A stretch of 27,639 nt of DNA from JAAYAN01 sp964437215. GTDB lineage: Bacteria; Bacteroidota; Ignavibacteria; Ignavibacteriales; Melioribacteraceae. A program made the position numbers and the translations under genes. The stretch covers positions 1-27,639 of the forward strand of contig CAYTFZ010000026.1 in the NCBI GenBank assembly GCA_964437215.1, in the 5' to 3' direction. The notes under the pieces were generated by a model. The model did not search any database. It saw nothing but the letters and a program-made list of their open reading frames with translations, and was not told the origin of the DNA. Shown in pieces: positions 5,913 through 15,363 of this stretch (position 1 is the first letter of the stretch; each line of letters begins with the position of its first letter).

Positions 5913-7157
5913 TTACAATTCGTCAAAAAATTCTTGTATTTTTTTGAAAAACTTATTTACGTTTAATTTCGATGTATCTTTTTTTATTCGTGCTTTTACG
6001 GTTTCGTCGCTTGTTGTTGTTCCCGGAACTCCTTTGATTAAGCCTACAACTGTTGCAAATTCGGGGCTGCTTAATTCATTCGACATACCTGAACCTACTT
6101 CCATCGGCACTCCAATCCGGGCAGGCATTCCGAATACTTCTTCTGCCAGTTCGGTGCACCCGCGTAAAAGCGAGCCGCCTCCGGTAAGCACTATTCCTGC
6201 TTTTATTTTTTGCTTAAATCCCGTATGGCGCAAATCGTTATCGATAAGTGTAAACAGTTCTTTCATTCTTACATGAATGATTTGTGTTAACAGGCTTATC
6301 GGTATTTTTACATTTCCGCGCGCGCCTACTCCTTTTATGTAAATATCTTCATCTTTTATTATTGATGCTTCTGTTGCATATCCGTATTCTTTTTTCAGTT
6401 TTTCCGCTTCAGCTGTTACTATTCCAAGGGATTCGCGGATATCATTTGTAACCTGATTTCCGGCAACGCCTATAACTTTTGTATGTTTAATGCTTTTATC
6501 GTGAAATACTGCAATATCAGTTGTGCCGCCGCCAATATCAATAAGAGCTACCCCCAGATCGGTCTCGCTTTCTTCGAGGACGGACATGCTGGATGCAATA
6601 GGCTGCAGGATGTAATCTTTTACCGTAAAACCTGCGCGTTCAACAGATTTTTTAATATTCTGAATTGCAGGAATTGAAGCAAGCACAACGTGATTTAATG
6701 CTTCAAGTCTGGTTCCGCACATACCGATCGGATTTTCAATTCCTCCCTGATAATCCACAAAGTATTCTTCAGGTATAATGTGAAGAATCTGTCTGTCCGA
6801 TGGAATTCTGATTGTTTTAACATCGGCTTTTAATCTTTCAATATCTTCCTGTGCAATTTCTTTTTCGGGACTGCTGATTGTAACATAATTCCTGTGCCGC
6901 AGACTGGTAATATGCTCGCCGGCAACTCCTACATTTAATTCTTTAACAATTATTCCTGCACGGTTCGACGCTATTTCCATTGCTTGTTTAATTGCTTCCG
7001 AAGTCTTCTGAATATTTGCAACCAATCCTCTGTTCAATCCTTCGGAAGGCGCTGCGCAAAATCCAAGTATATTAATTTCATCACCGGATACTTCAGCTAT
7101 TGCGGCTCCAACTTTTGTGGTTCCAAGATCAAGTCCGGCAATTATATTTTTTTTCAT
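5913..7157 (-). CDS. ftsA: Cell division protein FtsA
   Basis: This 414-residue actin-fold ATPase links FtsZ filaments to the inner membrane. The phosphate-binding motifs are present: GLDLGTTKVGAAIAE near the N-terminus and ALIDIGGGTTDIAV in the middle, then GIVLTGGGSLLRG. The C-terminus ends in NKFFKKIQEFFDEL, an amphipathic helix that matches the membrane-targeting sequence of FtsA. The ATG overlaps the ftsQ stop (ATGA, 7154-7157), so translation is coupled. It lies directly before ftsZ. Length and all motifs are normal. Confidence 0.97.
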   Translation of the reverse strand: MKKNIIAGLDLGTTKVGAAIAEVSGDEINILGFCAAPSEGLNRGLVANIQKTSEAIKQAMEIASNRAGIIVKELNVGVAGEHITSLRHRNYVTISSPEKEIAQEDIERLKADVKTIRIPSDRQILHIIPEEYFVDYQGGIENPIGMCGTRLEALNHVVLASIPAIQNIKKSVERAGFTVKDYILQPIASSMSVLEESETDLGVALIDIGGGTTDIAVFHDKSIKHTKVIGVAGNQVTNDIRESLGIVTAEAEKLKKEYGYATEASIIKDEDIYIKGVGARGNVKIPISLLTQIIHVRMKELFTLIDNDLRHTGFKQKIKAGIVLTGGGSLLRGCTELAEEVFGMPARIGVPMEVGSGMSNELSSPEFATVVGLIKGVPGTTTSDETVKARIKKDTSKLNVNKFFKKIQEFFDEL

Positions 7158-7924
7158 ATTCCGGTTTCCTCGTTTATATCATCCAAAAATCCTAGATAAA
7201 GATGTTTATCGAATCTGAGATCTATATAATCAACTTCTTTGTTTAATTCCTTCCCTTTAAGATGATTCCAGAATTTAGAGAAATAAGCCATTTTTCTTAT
7301 TTCATTATTCCTTCCTAAAACTACCGGATAATTTATTCCAACCATTCTTACAACAATATCTTTCCCTTTTCGAAGATCAATTTCGGAAACGCTTTTTTGC
7401 ATTTCTTTTCCTAAAAGTTTTGTTGTTTCAATAATTTTAAACGCTGTTTTAACATCATCATTTTTAAGCATATAACCGAAGTTTTTAATTTTCTCCTGAT
7501 TTGCGGGATTGCTTATTACCGGACAATCAATTTCTTTTGATAAACTTAAAAGCGGTAAAGCTTCGTATCTATCGGAAATTAAATATTGCTTTTCGCTGCA
7601 GTTTAAAAATGCGCTTATCTTTTTTTCGTACACATTTATTTCAGCTTTTCCGTCATTCCACAATTTTACATTTGCTTTGCGGATATAAGGATGCTTTTCC
7701 AATCTGTCTTTAATTATTGCAGCATTTAAATTGTTGAAATTATTTGCTGTATCGAGCCGCGCAAATGAAAGATAATCTTCGTTAGACAAATATACTCCGC
7801 CCGATAAATCAATTTTATTAATTGTAATATTCTGGCGCACTTGCAGAACAATTGCAAGATACAGGACAAATGCAAGTAAAAGCAGAAAAATTATTATTCC
7901 CAAATAATCATTTGCTTTAGGCAT
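7154..7924 (-). CDS. ftsQ: Cell division protein FtsQ/DivIB
   Basis: This 256-residue bitopic membrane protein has a short cytoplasmic N-terminus, one transmembrane helix at about residues 6-28 (GIIIFLLLLAFVLYLAIVLQ), then a periplasmic POTRA domain starting near NKIDLSGGVYLSNEDYL. Known FtsQ proteins bridge early divisome proteins to FtsL, FtsB and FtsWI through these parts. Sequence conservation is low in this family, so identity rests on topology, the POTRA-like start and position between murC and ftsA. It overlaps murC by 8 bases and ftsA by 4. Confidence 0.88.
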   Translation of the reverse strand: MPKANDYLGIIIFLLLLAFVLYLAIVLQVRQNITINKIDLSGGVYLSNEDYLSFARLDTANNFNNLNAAIIKDRLEKHPYIRKANVKLWNDGKAEINVYEKKISAFLNCSEKQYLISDRYEALPLLSLSKEIDCPVISNPANQEKIKNFGYMLKNDDVKTAFKIIETTKLLGKEMQKSVSEIDLRKGKDIVVRMVGINYPVVLGRNNEIRKMAYFSKFWNHLKGKELNKEVDYIDLRFDKHLYLGFLDDINEETGI

Positions 7925-9314
7925 TTTCTGTTCCTTTTTTTGTTTTTAAAAGCTCAATAAATTTTTCGCCATATTTCCAGATATCTCCGGCACCAAGAGT
8001 AACAATAATATCATCCTTTCTATACAAACTTAGCAGCAGTTCGGGAATTTTATTTTTATCAGCTTCGTAAATAACATTTTTATGCCCGAAACTTTTTGCG
8101 GCATTTGCAATCATTTCACCTGATACTCCTTCTATAGGATTTTCGCGTGCGGGATATACATCTGTGCAGATAAAAATATCTGTATCCAGAAACGAACGTC
8201 CGAATTCTGCGTAAAAATCTCTTGTCCTGCTGAATAAATGCGGCTGGAAAACTGCAATCAGTCTGTTCTTAAATCCATCCCTTATTGCTTTAAGAGTTGC
8301 ATTAGTTTCTGTAGGATGATGTCCGTAATCATCCAGTACGATGATTTCATTGTTGTACTTTGTTTCAAATCTGCGGTAAACTCCAGTAAATTTTTCGAGC
8401 GCATTTTTGATAATCTCAAAATCAACTCCCAGCTGTATAGCAATTGTTACGGCAACCAAAGAATTTTTTACGTAATGAACACCAGGAATATTCATCCGTA
8501 TTCTGCCAAGTTCTTTTCCGAAATAGACAACTGTATATGTGCTGTGATATCCTTCGGTTACAATATCCACTGCTCTTACATCTGCCTGCGAAGTTGTGCC
8601 GTAAGTTATAACTTTCCTTTCAATTTCGGGCATAATATCCTGCAATGCAGGTTCATCCAAACAAAGCACAACAAATCCAAAAAACGGTACTTTATTTGCG
8701 AACTGGATAAAAGCCGATTTTATATCTTCAAGGTCTTTATAAGTATCGAGATGTTCTTTTTCCAATGTTGTAAGCGCGGCAATACTCGGAGTTAATTTTA
8801 GGAAAGTTCTGTCAAACTCATCAGCTTCAACAACAATATATTCGCTGTTTCCTAAACGCGCATTAGTTCCGCCAAGTCCGCTCAGTTTGCCGCCGACAAT
8901 TATTGTAGGATCAACTCCTGCTTCCGTTAAAACAAGTCCTACCATCGAAGTTGTTGTTGTTTTTCCGTGAGTTCCGGCAATGCCAATACCGTATTTTAAG
9001 CGCATACATTCGGCAAGCATTTCACTTCTTTTAATCACCGGAATTTTCTTTTCTATTGCAGCTTTAACTTCGGGATTTTCCGTATTTACAGCCGATGAAT
9101 AAACCAATACGTCAGCATTTTTTACGTTTTCGGCTGTATGCCCTTTGTAAATTTCTATTCCTAAACTTTGCAGTCTTTCAGTTGTTTCGGAAAGCGACAT
9201 ATCGGAACCGGAAATATTAAACCCCTGATTTAACAAGATTTCGGCAATTCCGCTCATTCCTATTCCGCCTATTCCAACAAAATGTATTTTCTTTATCGTT
9301 TTATGTATCATCAT
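7917..9314 (-). CDS. murC: UDP-N-acetylmuramate-L-alanine ligase
   Basis: This 465-residue Mur ligase adds L-alanine to UDP-MurNAc in the cytoplasm, using ATP. Seen are the MurC-type N-terminal GIGGIGMSGIAE (residues 14-25), the ATP loop GTHGKTTTT (114-122), the central DEFDR, and the later DDYGHHPTE motif characteristic of MurC. The frame has two adjacent ATG codons. The first (9312-9314) gives an ATGA overlap with the murG stop but lies only two bases after the GAGG ribosome site; the second (9309-9311) is five bases away and may be the main start. The gene overlaps ftsQ by 8 bases. No ddl follows, unlike some clusters. Confidence 0.97.
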   Translation of the reverse strand: MMIHKTIKKIHFVGIGGIGMSGIAEILLNQGFNISGSDMSLSETTERLQSLGIEIYKGHTAENVKNADVLVYSSAVNTENPEVKAAIEKKIPVIKRSEMLAECMRLKYGIGIAGTHGKTTTTSMVGLVLTEAGVDPTIIVGGKLSGLGGTNARLGNSEYIVVEADEFDRTFLKLTPSIAALTTLEKEHLDTYKDLEDIKSAFIQFANKVPFFGFVVLCLDEPALQDIMPEIERKVITYGTTSQADVRAVDIVTEGYHSTYTVVYFGKELGRIRMNIPGVHYVKNSLVAVTIAIQLGVDFEIIKNALEKFTGVYRRFETKYNNEIIVLDDYGHHPTETNATLKAIRDGFKNRLIAVFQPHLFSRTRDFYAEFGRSFLDTDIFICTDVYPARENPIEGVSGEMIANAAKSFGHKNVIYEADKNKIPELLLSLYRKDDIIVTLGAGDIWKYGEKFIELLKTKKGTENA

Positions 9315-10411
9315 TTCCTCAGATTTAACTCTGTCATTTTAATTGCTCTTTCTGCAATTTCTCGCGCTGCATCCGGTTTCGAAAACTTTTTTATATTCTC
9401 CGAAAGTTTCTGCATAACTGCTTCGTCACTCAAAAGATTTATTGCTGTACCACTCATTTTTTTTAAAAGATCTTTATCTTCAATCAGTATTGCCGCATCT
9501 TTATCTGTAAGCGATTTTGCGTTTTTATACTGATGATTTGCTGCAACATTTGTTGAAGGAACAAAAATTACCGGCAGACCTAAAAATGCTGTTTCAGCAA
9601 TTGTTGTTGCTCCTGCACGGGCTAAAACCGCATCTGCTGCCGAGTAAACCAATCCCATATCTTCAATAAACGATTTTATAATTATATTTTCATTCGCAAG
9701 ATTCTTGTACTTTTCGTAATAATTTTTGCCTGTCTGCCATATTATTTGAATATTATTTTCGGACAATGTTTTTAAGTTTGCTGCAACAGCCTCATTTATT
9801 GAAGCTGCTCCGAGACTTCCGCCTAAAACCAGAAGAACTTTTTTGTCGGGAGATAATTTTAAATCATTTTTCGCTTTAATTTTATCCGATAATTTTATGT
9901 TTATTCTTACCGGATTTCCAGTAAGTATTAATTTTTCTTCATTCCGGAAATATTGTTTTGAATCTTCAAAACTTATATGTATTTCATCAGCTTTCTTTTC
10001 GAGCATTCTGTTTGTTACACCCGGGTAACTGTTTTGCTCAAGAAGAATAACTTTTGCTCCCATTACCGAAGCACCCCATATTACAGGACCCGAAACATAA
10101 GCTCCGGCGCCAATTGCAACAGCCGGTTTAAATTTCATATTTATTATTAATGCCTGAATAAAACCAGTAAATAATTTTATGGGAAACAGAATATTTTTAA
10201 TATTTAATCTGCGTGAAAAACCGCTTATCCAGATTGCCTTAAATTTATAACCTGCAGCCGGAACAACTTTTGCTTCGAGTTTATCTTTTGTTCCTACAAA
10301 TAATATTTCTGCATCGGGCATTTGCATTTTAATATTTTCTGCCACTGCAATTGCAGGATACAAATGTCCGCCTGTGCCGCCTGCTGCAAATATAAACCTT
10401 TTCCTATTCAT
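9311..10411 (-). CDS. murG: UDP-GlcNAc:lipid I N-acetylglucosaminyltransferase MurG
   Basis: This 366-residue GT-B glycosyltransferase adds GlcNAc to lipid I to make lipid II on the inner face of the membrane. The N-terminal glycine-rich loop reads GGTGGHLYPAIAVAE (about residues 11-25). The C-terminal donor site holds ARAGATTIAE, with the acidic residue that contacts UDP-GlcNAc, and LPVIFVPS. Length is normal. It overlaps ftsW by 8 bases and murC by 4, so it is coupled to both. Confidence 0.97.
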   Translation of the reverse strand: MNRKRFIFAAGGTGGHLYPAIAVAENIKMQMPDAEILFVGTKDKLEAKVVPAAGYKFKAIWISGFSRRLNIKNILFPIKLFTGFIQALIINMKFKPAVAIGAGAYVSGPVIWGASVMGAKVILLEQNSYPGVTNRMLEKKADEIHISFEDSKQYFRNEEKLILTGNPVRINIKLSDKIKAKNDLKLSPDKKVLLVLGGSLGAASINEAVAANLKTLSENNIQIIWQTGKNYYEKYKNLANENIIIKSFIEDMGLVYSAADAVLARAGATTIAETAFLGLPVIFVPSTNVAANHQYKNAKSLTDKDAAILIEDKDLLKKMSGTAINLLSDEAVMQKLSENIKKFSKPDAAREIAERAIKMTELNLRK

Positions 10412-11522
10412 CCAGAACCACCGCCGTTTCGCTGTTTTTAACTCTGGATTGCTTTGCTATATTCATTATAATTCCAATAGAGGCGCATAAAAATGTAATT
10501 GATGTTCCGCCATAACTTATAAAAGGAAGCGTAATACCGGTTGTGGGCAACATCCCGATTACAACACCTGCATTTATAAATGCACTGATGATAATATTAA
10601 ACGCAAGTCCGAAAGCAAGCAGTTGCCCATAATCGTCAGTAGCTTTTTTTGCTATAACAATTCCCATAAAGAAAATAGTCAAATAAACAAGTAAAACAAC
10701 AAATGCACCTGCAAATCCTAATTCTTCACCAAGAATTGAAAAGATAAAATCACCGTAAGCTTCCGGCAGAAACAAATCCGATTGGCGGCTGTGCCCTACG
10801 CCTAATCCCGATAAACCACCGCTTCCTAAAGCAATTTTTGCCTGAGCAACCTGAATATTTATTTCGCCTTCGCCAAACAAACTGTTCAAATAAGTTAATA
10901 TTCTTCCTCGTGAGTGAGGAAAAATCATCATTGCCGAACCGCCGAAAAGAGCTGCAACTCCCAAAGTACCGAATATATGTTTTATTTTTGCACCGCTTAC
11001 AAAAAGCACTGTAAATGAAGTTACAACTATAACAATGCTTGTACTTAAATTAGGCTGAATTAAAACTAACCCGGCAACCATAAAAATCCATATCACGGGA
11101 TATTTGAAACCCTGATTAAAATCTTTAATAAGCTCGCCTTTTTTTACAATTAAATTTGCCAAATGCATCATTAAAATTATTTTAGCAATTTCGGAGGGCT
11201 GTATTGTGAAAAGATAAAGATTAATCCAGCGTCCGGCTCCTTTAACTTTTGCCGCCATAAGGAATGTAAAAAATAAAGCAACAATAATAATAATTGTCAG
11301 TTTTTTGCTGTATATCTGATATTTTTGATAAGGGATTTTTGCAAAAACTATCATAGCTGCAACTGCAATAAAAACCTTTACCAGATGATTATTAAACAAA
11401 CTTGCAAAGCTGTCGAATTTTAATGCGCTGTAAGTGCTGCTTGCACTTAATACCAGAATCAATCCCAGCGTAATAAGCGCGGCAACCAAAGTAAGCAATA
11501 TTTTTGATGCATTTTTAATCAT
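10404..11522 (-). CDS. ftsW: Septal peptidoglycan polymerase FtsW (SEDS family)
   Basis: This 372-residue polytopic protein has about ten hydrophobic segments. SEDS motifs are present: KGAGRWINL...QPSEIAK (about 94-114) and PEAYGDFIFSILGEELGF (253-270). The latter contains D258, at the place of the catalytic Asp of RodA/FtsW, and the C-terminal part has GISLPFISYGG-like residues (GITLPFISYGG). It polymerises lipid II at the septum with FtsI. Placement between murD and murG identifies it as FtsW rather than RodA. The ATG overlaps the murD stop by one base (TAATG). Confidence 0.96.
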   Translation of the reverse strand: MIKNASKILLTLVAALITLGLILVLSASSTYSALKFDSFASLFNNHLVKVFIAVAAMIVFAKIPYQKYQIYSKKLTIIIIVALFFTFLMAAKVKGAGRWINLYLFTIQPSEIAKIILMMHLANLIVKKGELIKDFNQGFKYPVIWIFMVAGLVLIQPNLSTSIVIVVTSFTVLFVSGAKIKHIFGTLGVAALFGGSAMMIFPHSRGRILTYLNSLFGEGEINIQVAQAKIALGSGGLSGLGVGHSRQSDLFLPEAYGDFIFSILGEELGFAGAFVVLLVYLTIFFMGIVIAKKATDDYGQLLAFGLAFNIIISAFINAGVVIGMLPTTGITLPFISYGGTSITFLCASIGIIMNIAKQSRVKNSETAVVLDE

Positions 11523-12865
11523 TAAATATTCTTTACATAATCTTTAAATTGTTTACCGCGGTCTTCGTAACTTTTAAACATATCGAAACTTGCACATGCC
11601 GGCGATAAAAGCAGCACGTCGCCTTTTTGCGCTTCGGCAAGCGAACTGTTCACGCACTCGCCCAGAGAATTTTTAATTTCTACCGGTACAATACTTTCAA
11701 AATAATTTTTTACTTTTTCTGCAGAAGAACCGATTGCATAGATTTTTTTTACTCTTTGTCTTACTTCTTCCTCAATTTGCTTATAATCGTTTCCTTTATC
11801 CTTTCCTCCAAGAATAAGAAATAACGGTTCGTTAAAACTGCGTAAAGCATACCAAACCGAATCTACGTTGGTAGCTTTTGAATCGTTTATGAATTTAATC
11901 CCGTTAATTTCGCGTACAAATTCAAGTCTGTGTTCAACTCCCGGAAAACTTTTAAAGGCTTCAATAATTCCGTCATTATTGCATCCAGCAATTTTTGCAA
12001 TGGCAAGAACGGCCAGTGCATTTGCCAGATTATGTTCTCCTTTTAAGCTTAAATCGCTGCAATTCATAATTTCTTCGGCTTTACCGTTCTCAGAAAAATA
12101 TATTTTCGAATTTTCAGCATAAGCTCCATTAACAATCTTATTCGTAATTGAGAAGGAATATTTCTTAACTGAATTATTATTTAATTCAGGGGTTCCTTTA
12201 TCGTCGGCATTAAAAATGTAATAATCATTATATCCTTGATTTTCCCCTATTTTCATTTTTGATGCAGCATACTTTTTAACATCGTGCTCGTATCGATCAA
12301 GATGATCGGGAGTGATGTTAAGAATTACGGAAATATACGGTTTAAATGTTTTAATAAAATCAAGCTGAAAACTCGATATTTCAACAACAGCAAAATCATT
12401 TTCGCTAAAAGTGTCAGTTATTTCCGAAAAAGCTAATCCTATATTTCCTGCAGCTGTTGTCTTTTTACCGCAAATATTAAAAGTATATTCGCAAAGACTT
12501 GTTGTTGTTGTTTTTCCGTTTGTACCGGTAATTCCTATTATTTTTCCTTTGCAGAACCAAGCAGCAAATTCAAGCTCCGAAACAACTTCTATCTTGCGTG
12601 AAAAAGCTTCCTGTAAAACTTCCGAATCTGTTGGAACACCCGGACTGGTTACAATTAAATCGCAATCGAAAACCCGCTTGCTGTGCCCGCCGCATTCAAA
12701 TTCAATTAAATTATCCCTCAGGACTTTTACGTTTTCCTGTATTTTTTCTTCAGGCGAAAGATCGCTTACAAACGGAAATGCACCGAATTTTTTTGCAAGT
12801 TTTGCTGCTCCTATTCCGCTTCTTACAGCGCCAAGAATTGTTATTTTTTTACCTTTAATATTCAA
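11522..12865 (-). CDS. murD: UDP-MurNAc-L-alanine-D-glutamate ligase
   Basis: This 447-residue Mur ligase adds D-glutamate. Seen are the N-terminal Rossmann-like LGAVRSGIGAA, the ATP loop GTNGKTTTT (114-122), NITPDHLDRY in the centre, and KATNVDS plus LILGGKDKG in the C-terminal part, all typical of MurD. The start is a TTG at 12863-12865 placed directly after the mraY stop (TAA-TTG). An AAGGTGA ribosome site eight bases earlier lies within the last mraY codons. No ATG occurs in frame at a sensible place upstream of the conserved fold, so TTG is the best start, implying reduced or coupled initiation. Confidence 0.95.
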   Translation of the reverse strand: MNIKGKKITILGAVRSGIGAAKLAKKFGAFPFVSDLSPEEKIQENVKVLRDNLIEFECGGHSKRVFDCDLIVTSPGVPTDSEVLQEAFSRKIEVVSELEFAAWFCKGKIIGITGTNGKTTTTSLCEYTFNICGKKTTAAGNIGLAFSEITDTFSENDFAVVEISSFQLDFIKTFKPYISVILNITPDHLDRYEHDVKKYAASKMKIGENQGYNDYYIFNADDKGTPELNNNSVKKYSFSITNKIVNGAYAENSKIYFSENGKAEEIMNCSDLSLKGEHNLANALAVLAIAKIAGCNNDGIIEAFKSFPGVEHRLEFVREINGIKFINDSKATNVDSVWYALRSFNEPLFLILGGKDKGNDYKQIEEEVRQRVKKIYAIGSSAEKVKNYFESIVPVEIKNSLGECVNSSLAEAQKGDVLLLSPACASFDMFKSYEDRGKQFKDYVKNI

Positions 12866-13975
12866 TTATCTCACCTTAAACGAAGCCAGACTTAAAATTG
12901 CCAGAATAAAAGTTATTATATAAAATCTTACTACTATCTTTGGTTCTGCCCATCCTAATAATTCAAAATGATGATGAATAGGAGCCATTTTAAAAACTCT
13001 TTTGCCTTCGCCATATTTTTTCTTAGTGTACTTAAAGTAAAGTCTTTGAATAATTACTGAAACTGTTTCCAAGAAAAATATTCCGCCAAGGATTGGAATG
13101 AGGAGTTCCTTTTTAATTAAAATTGCAATTATCCCGAAAGCTCCGCCTAAAGCAAGCGAGCCGGTATCTCCCATAAATACCTGTGCCGGATAAAAATTAA
13201 ACCACATAAAACCGAGACTTGCACCTATTAAAGCAGCTATAAAAACTGTAAGTTCGCCTGCGCCTGGAAGATATATTATATTAAGATAATCGGAATAAAT
13301 TGCATGCCCCGTAACATAACTCATAACTCCCAGTGCAGCCATTACAATTACAATTGTACCGATTGCCAAACCGTCCAATCCGTCGGTTAAATTTACGGCA
13401 TTCGATGTTGCAGTAATAATAAACACAACAGCTGGAATGTATAAATATGAGAAATCGAAGTTCATATTTTTAAAAAAAGGCAAAGTGGTTTCTGTTGCAT
13501 AATTGGAAAATTCCGGCATAAAGTATACTGCTGCACCAACTATCAACCCCACAAATATTTGTCCCATAAGTTTGTAACGCGCAATTAATCCTTTAGGCAT
13601 TTTTGTAACTACTTTAAGATAATCATCTAAAAATCCTACACAGCCTAAAAATAATGTGCCGCCAAGAACAAGCTGAATATATGTGCTTCTTATATCTCCC
13701 CATAAAAGAACAGGAATAGTAACACATAATATTATAATTATTCCACCCATTGTGGGAGTTCCGGATTTTTTAAGATGACTCTGAGGACCATCCTCACGGA
13801 CAGTCTGCCCAATCTGCTTTTTGCGTAAATAATCTATAATTTTATCACCGAGATAAAATGCAAGAATAAGGGCTGTAATTGCTGCCAACGCCGAACGGAA
13901 AGTAATATACTTAAATAGATTAAATCCCGGAGGTGCAAAACTCGAATTAATAAATTCTAAGAAATAATAAATCAT
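12866..13975 (-). CDS. mraY: Phospho-MurNAc-pentapeptide transferase MraY
   Basis: This 369-residue integral membrane enzyme with about ten helices moves phospho-MurNAc-pentapeptide from UDP to undecaprenyl phosphate, making lipid I. Motifs seen are GTPTMGG (72-78), DDYLK with the aspartate pair D117-D118, NLTDGLDG (195-202), MGDTGS (268-273) and the histidine cluster PIHHHFEL in the last cytoplasmic loop. Length is normal. The ATG overlaps the murF stop by one base (TGATG), and the stop touches the murD TTG start. Confidence 0.98.
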   Translation of the reverse strand: MIYYFLEFINSSFAPPGFNLFKYITFRSALAAITALILAFYLGDKIIDYLRKKQIGQTVREDGPQSHLKKSGTPTMGGIIIILCVTIPVLLWGDIRSTYIQLVLGGTLFLGCVGFLDDYLKVVTKMPKGLIARYKLMGQIFVGLIVGAAVYFMPEFSNYATETTLPFFKNMNFDFSYLYIPAVVFIITATSNAVNLTDGLDGLAIGTIVIVMAALGVMSYVTGHAIYSDYLNIIYLPGAGELTVFIAALIGASLGFMWFNFYPAQVFMGDTGSLALGGAFGIIAILIKKELLIPILGGIFFLETVSVIIQRLYFKYTKKKYGEGKRVFKMAPIHHHFELLGWAEPKIVVRFYIITFILAILSLASFKVR

Positions 13976-15363
13976 CAGATATATCTCTCCTTTAATAAAT
14001 CGGCAAATTCCTCCATTTTCATTCCGCGCGAGCCTTTAAACAACACTGCAGAATTTTTGAAATCGTAATCATTCAAATATTTTATCAGCAAATCTCTGTC
14101 CGCAAAATGCTGTTTTTCTAATTGTGCTGATTTTAATTTTTCCGATAAATATTTCATATTTTCACCGATTGATAAAAATATATTTATCCCGGATTTAACA
14201 ATATTTTCCGCAAGTCCGATATGAAGTTTTTTTGCATCTTTTCCCAGCTCAAACATATCGCCGGCAACAAATATTTTTTTCGGATACTTTGTTATTTTTT
14301 CCATCAAATCCAAAGCTGAACGCATTGAATCGGGATTTGAATTATAAGTATCATCAATAATCATCAAATCCCGTTTTTTTGTAACATTTAATCTTTTATA
14401 TACTGCTTTAAGCTTTTTTGTACCGGATAATATTTCTTCTTTCGATAATCCCATTTTCAAAGCTACAGCAACTGCAGCAAGATAATTTTTAGCATTCGAC
14501 TCACCGTAAAGAGGAAGTACAGTTTCAATTCGGGTTTTACCTTTCACAATTTCTATCTTTGTTTTCCCGTCATCTGAAAAACCGGTAATTTTCCCTTTTA
14601 TTTCCGAATCATTTCCGAATGAATAAGTTGTACGGTTTTTATAATCGGTCTTATAGTTTATAAGAAACGGATCATCACTGTTAATTAGTATTTTGCCTTT
14701 ATTTTTAACAGTTTCATCAAGCAAAGCAGATTTTTCTTCAAAAACGCCTTTTCTGTTTTTTAAAAATTCAAGATGCGAATCCCCGATATTTGTTACAAGA
14801 GCAACATCCGGAAGTGCAATTTCAGCTGTGTATTTTGTTTCACCAAAGTGATTTGTACCATGCTCCAGAACAATTACTTCGTGTTTCTTTTCTGCGCTTA
14901 AAATTGTAAGCGGCACCCCTAAATGATTATTATTGTTGGCTTCGGTTTTAAGAACTTTATATTTTTCGGCAAGCAGTGTAGCTATTATTTCTTTTGTTGT
15001 AGTTTTTCCGTTGCTTCCTGTAAGCGAAATAATTTTAATATTCAGTTTTTTCCGCCAAACATTTGCAAGATATCCGTATGCCTTAACTGTATCGGGAACA
15101 GTTACAACAGTAATATCTGTATCGCCGCATTTATCAAGTTTGTTTTCATTTATTATAATTGCCGATGCGCCGTTTTCTATTGCAGAATTAATAAATTCGT
15201 GTCCGTCATATTTTTCGCCTTCTATCGCTACAAACATAGCGCCTTTTTTTACAATCCGCGAGTCTGTAATAATTTCCTTCACAGGCTTATAGCCGTCCGG
15301 ATTATATATTACCGATTTCGGCATATCAAATAAATCCTGAATATTTATTGCTGGTTTTGCCAT
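13975..15363 (-). CDS. murF: UDP-MurNAc-tripeptide D-alanyl-D-alanine ligase
   Basis: This 462-residue Mur ligase attaches D-Ala-D-Ala to complete the UDP-MurNAc-pentapeptide. Seen are the ATP loop GSNGKTTTK (116-124), TNIGDSHLEFLK in the centre, and DDTYNSNPDSM and AGDMFELG in the C-terminal part, which mark MurF within the ligase family. It overlaps murE by 19 bases (15345-15363), the longest overlap in the cluster. The D-Ala-D-Ala ligase Ddl that supplies its substrate is not in the window. Confidence 0.97.
   Translation of the reverse strand: MAKPAINIQDLFDMPKSVIYNPDGYKPVKEIITDSRIVKKGAMFVAIEGEKYDGHEFINSAIENGASAIIINENKLDKCGDTDITVVTVPDTVKAYGYLANVWRKKLNIKIISLTGSNGKTTTKEIIATLLAEKYKVLKTEANNNNHLGVPLTILSAEKKHEVIVLEHGTNHFGETKYTAEIALPDVALVTNIGDSHLEFLKNRKGVFEEKSALLDETVKNKGKILINSDDPFLINYKTDYKNRTTYSFGNDSEIKGKITGFSDDGKTKIEIVKGKTRIETVLPLYGESNAKNYLAAVAVALKMGLSKEEILSGTKKLKAVYKRLNVTKKRDLMIIDDTYNSNPDSMRSALDLMEKITKYPKKIFVAGDMFELGKDAKKLHIGLAENIVKSGINIFLSIGENMKYLSEKLKSAQLEKQHFADRDLLIKYLNDYDFKNSAVLFKGSRGMKMEEFADLLKERYI

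Noticed and set aside
8238..8795. 185-codon plus-strand frame opposite murC
   Set aside because: Antisense shadow of murC, with a composition unlike real proteins in the window.
12411..12923. 170-codon plus-strand frame opposite murD and the end of mraY
   Set aside because: Antisense to well-supported genes, no recognisable family, no ribosome site noticed.
14923..15333. Long plus-strand open frames opposite murF
   Set aside because: They lie antisense to a clear, motif-complete Mur ligase and are cysteine/phenylalanine-rich, as expected for complementary AT-rich coding sequence.
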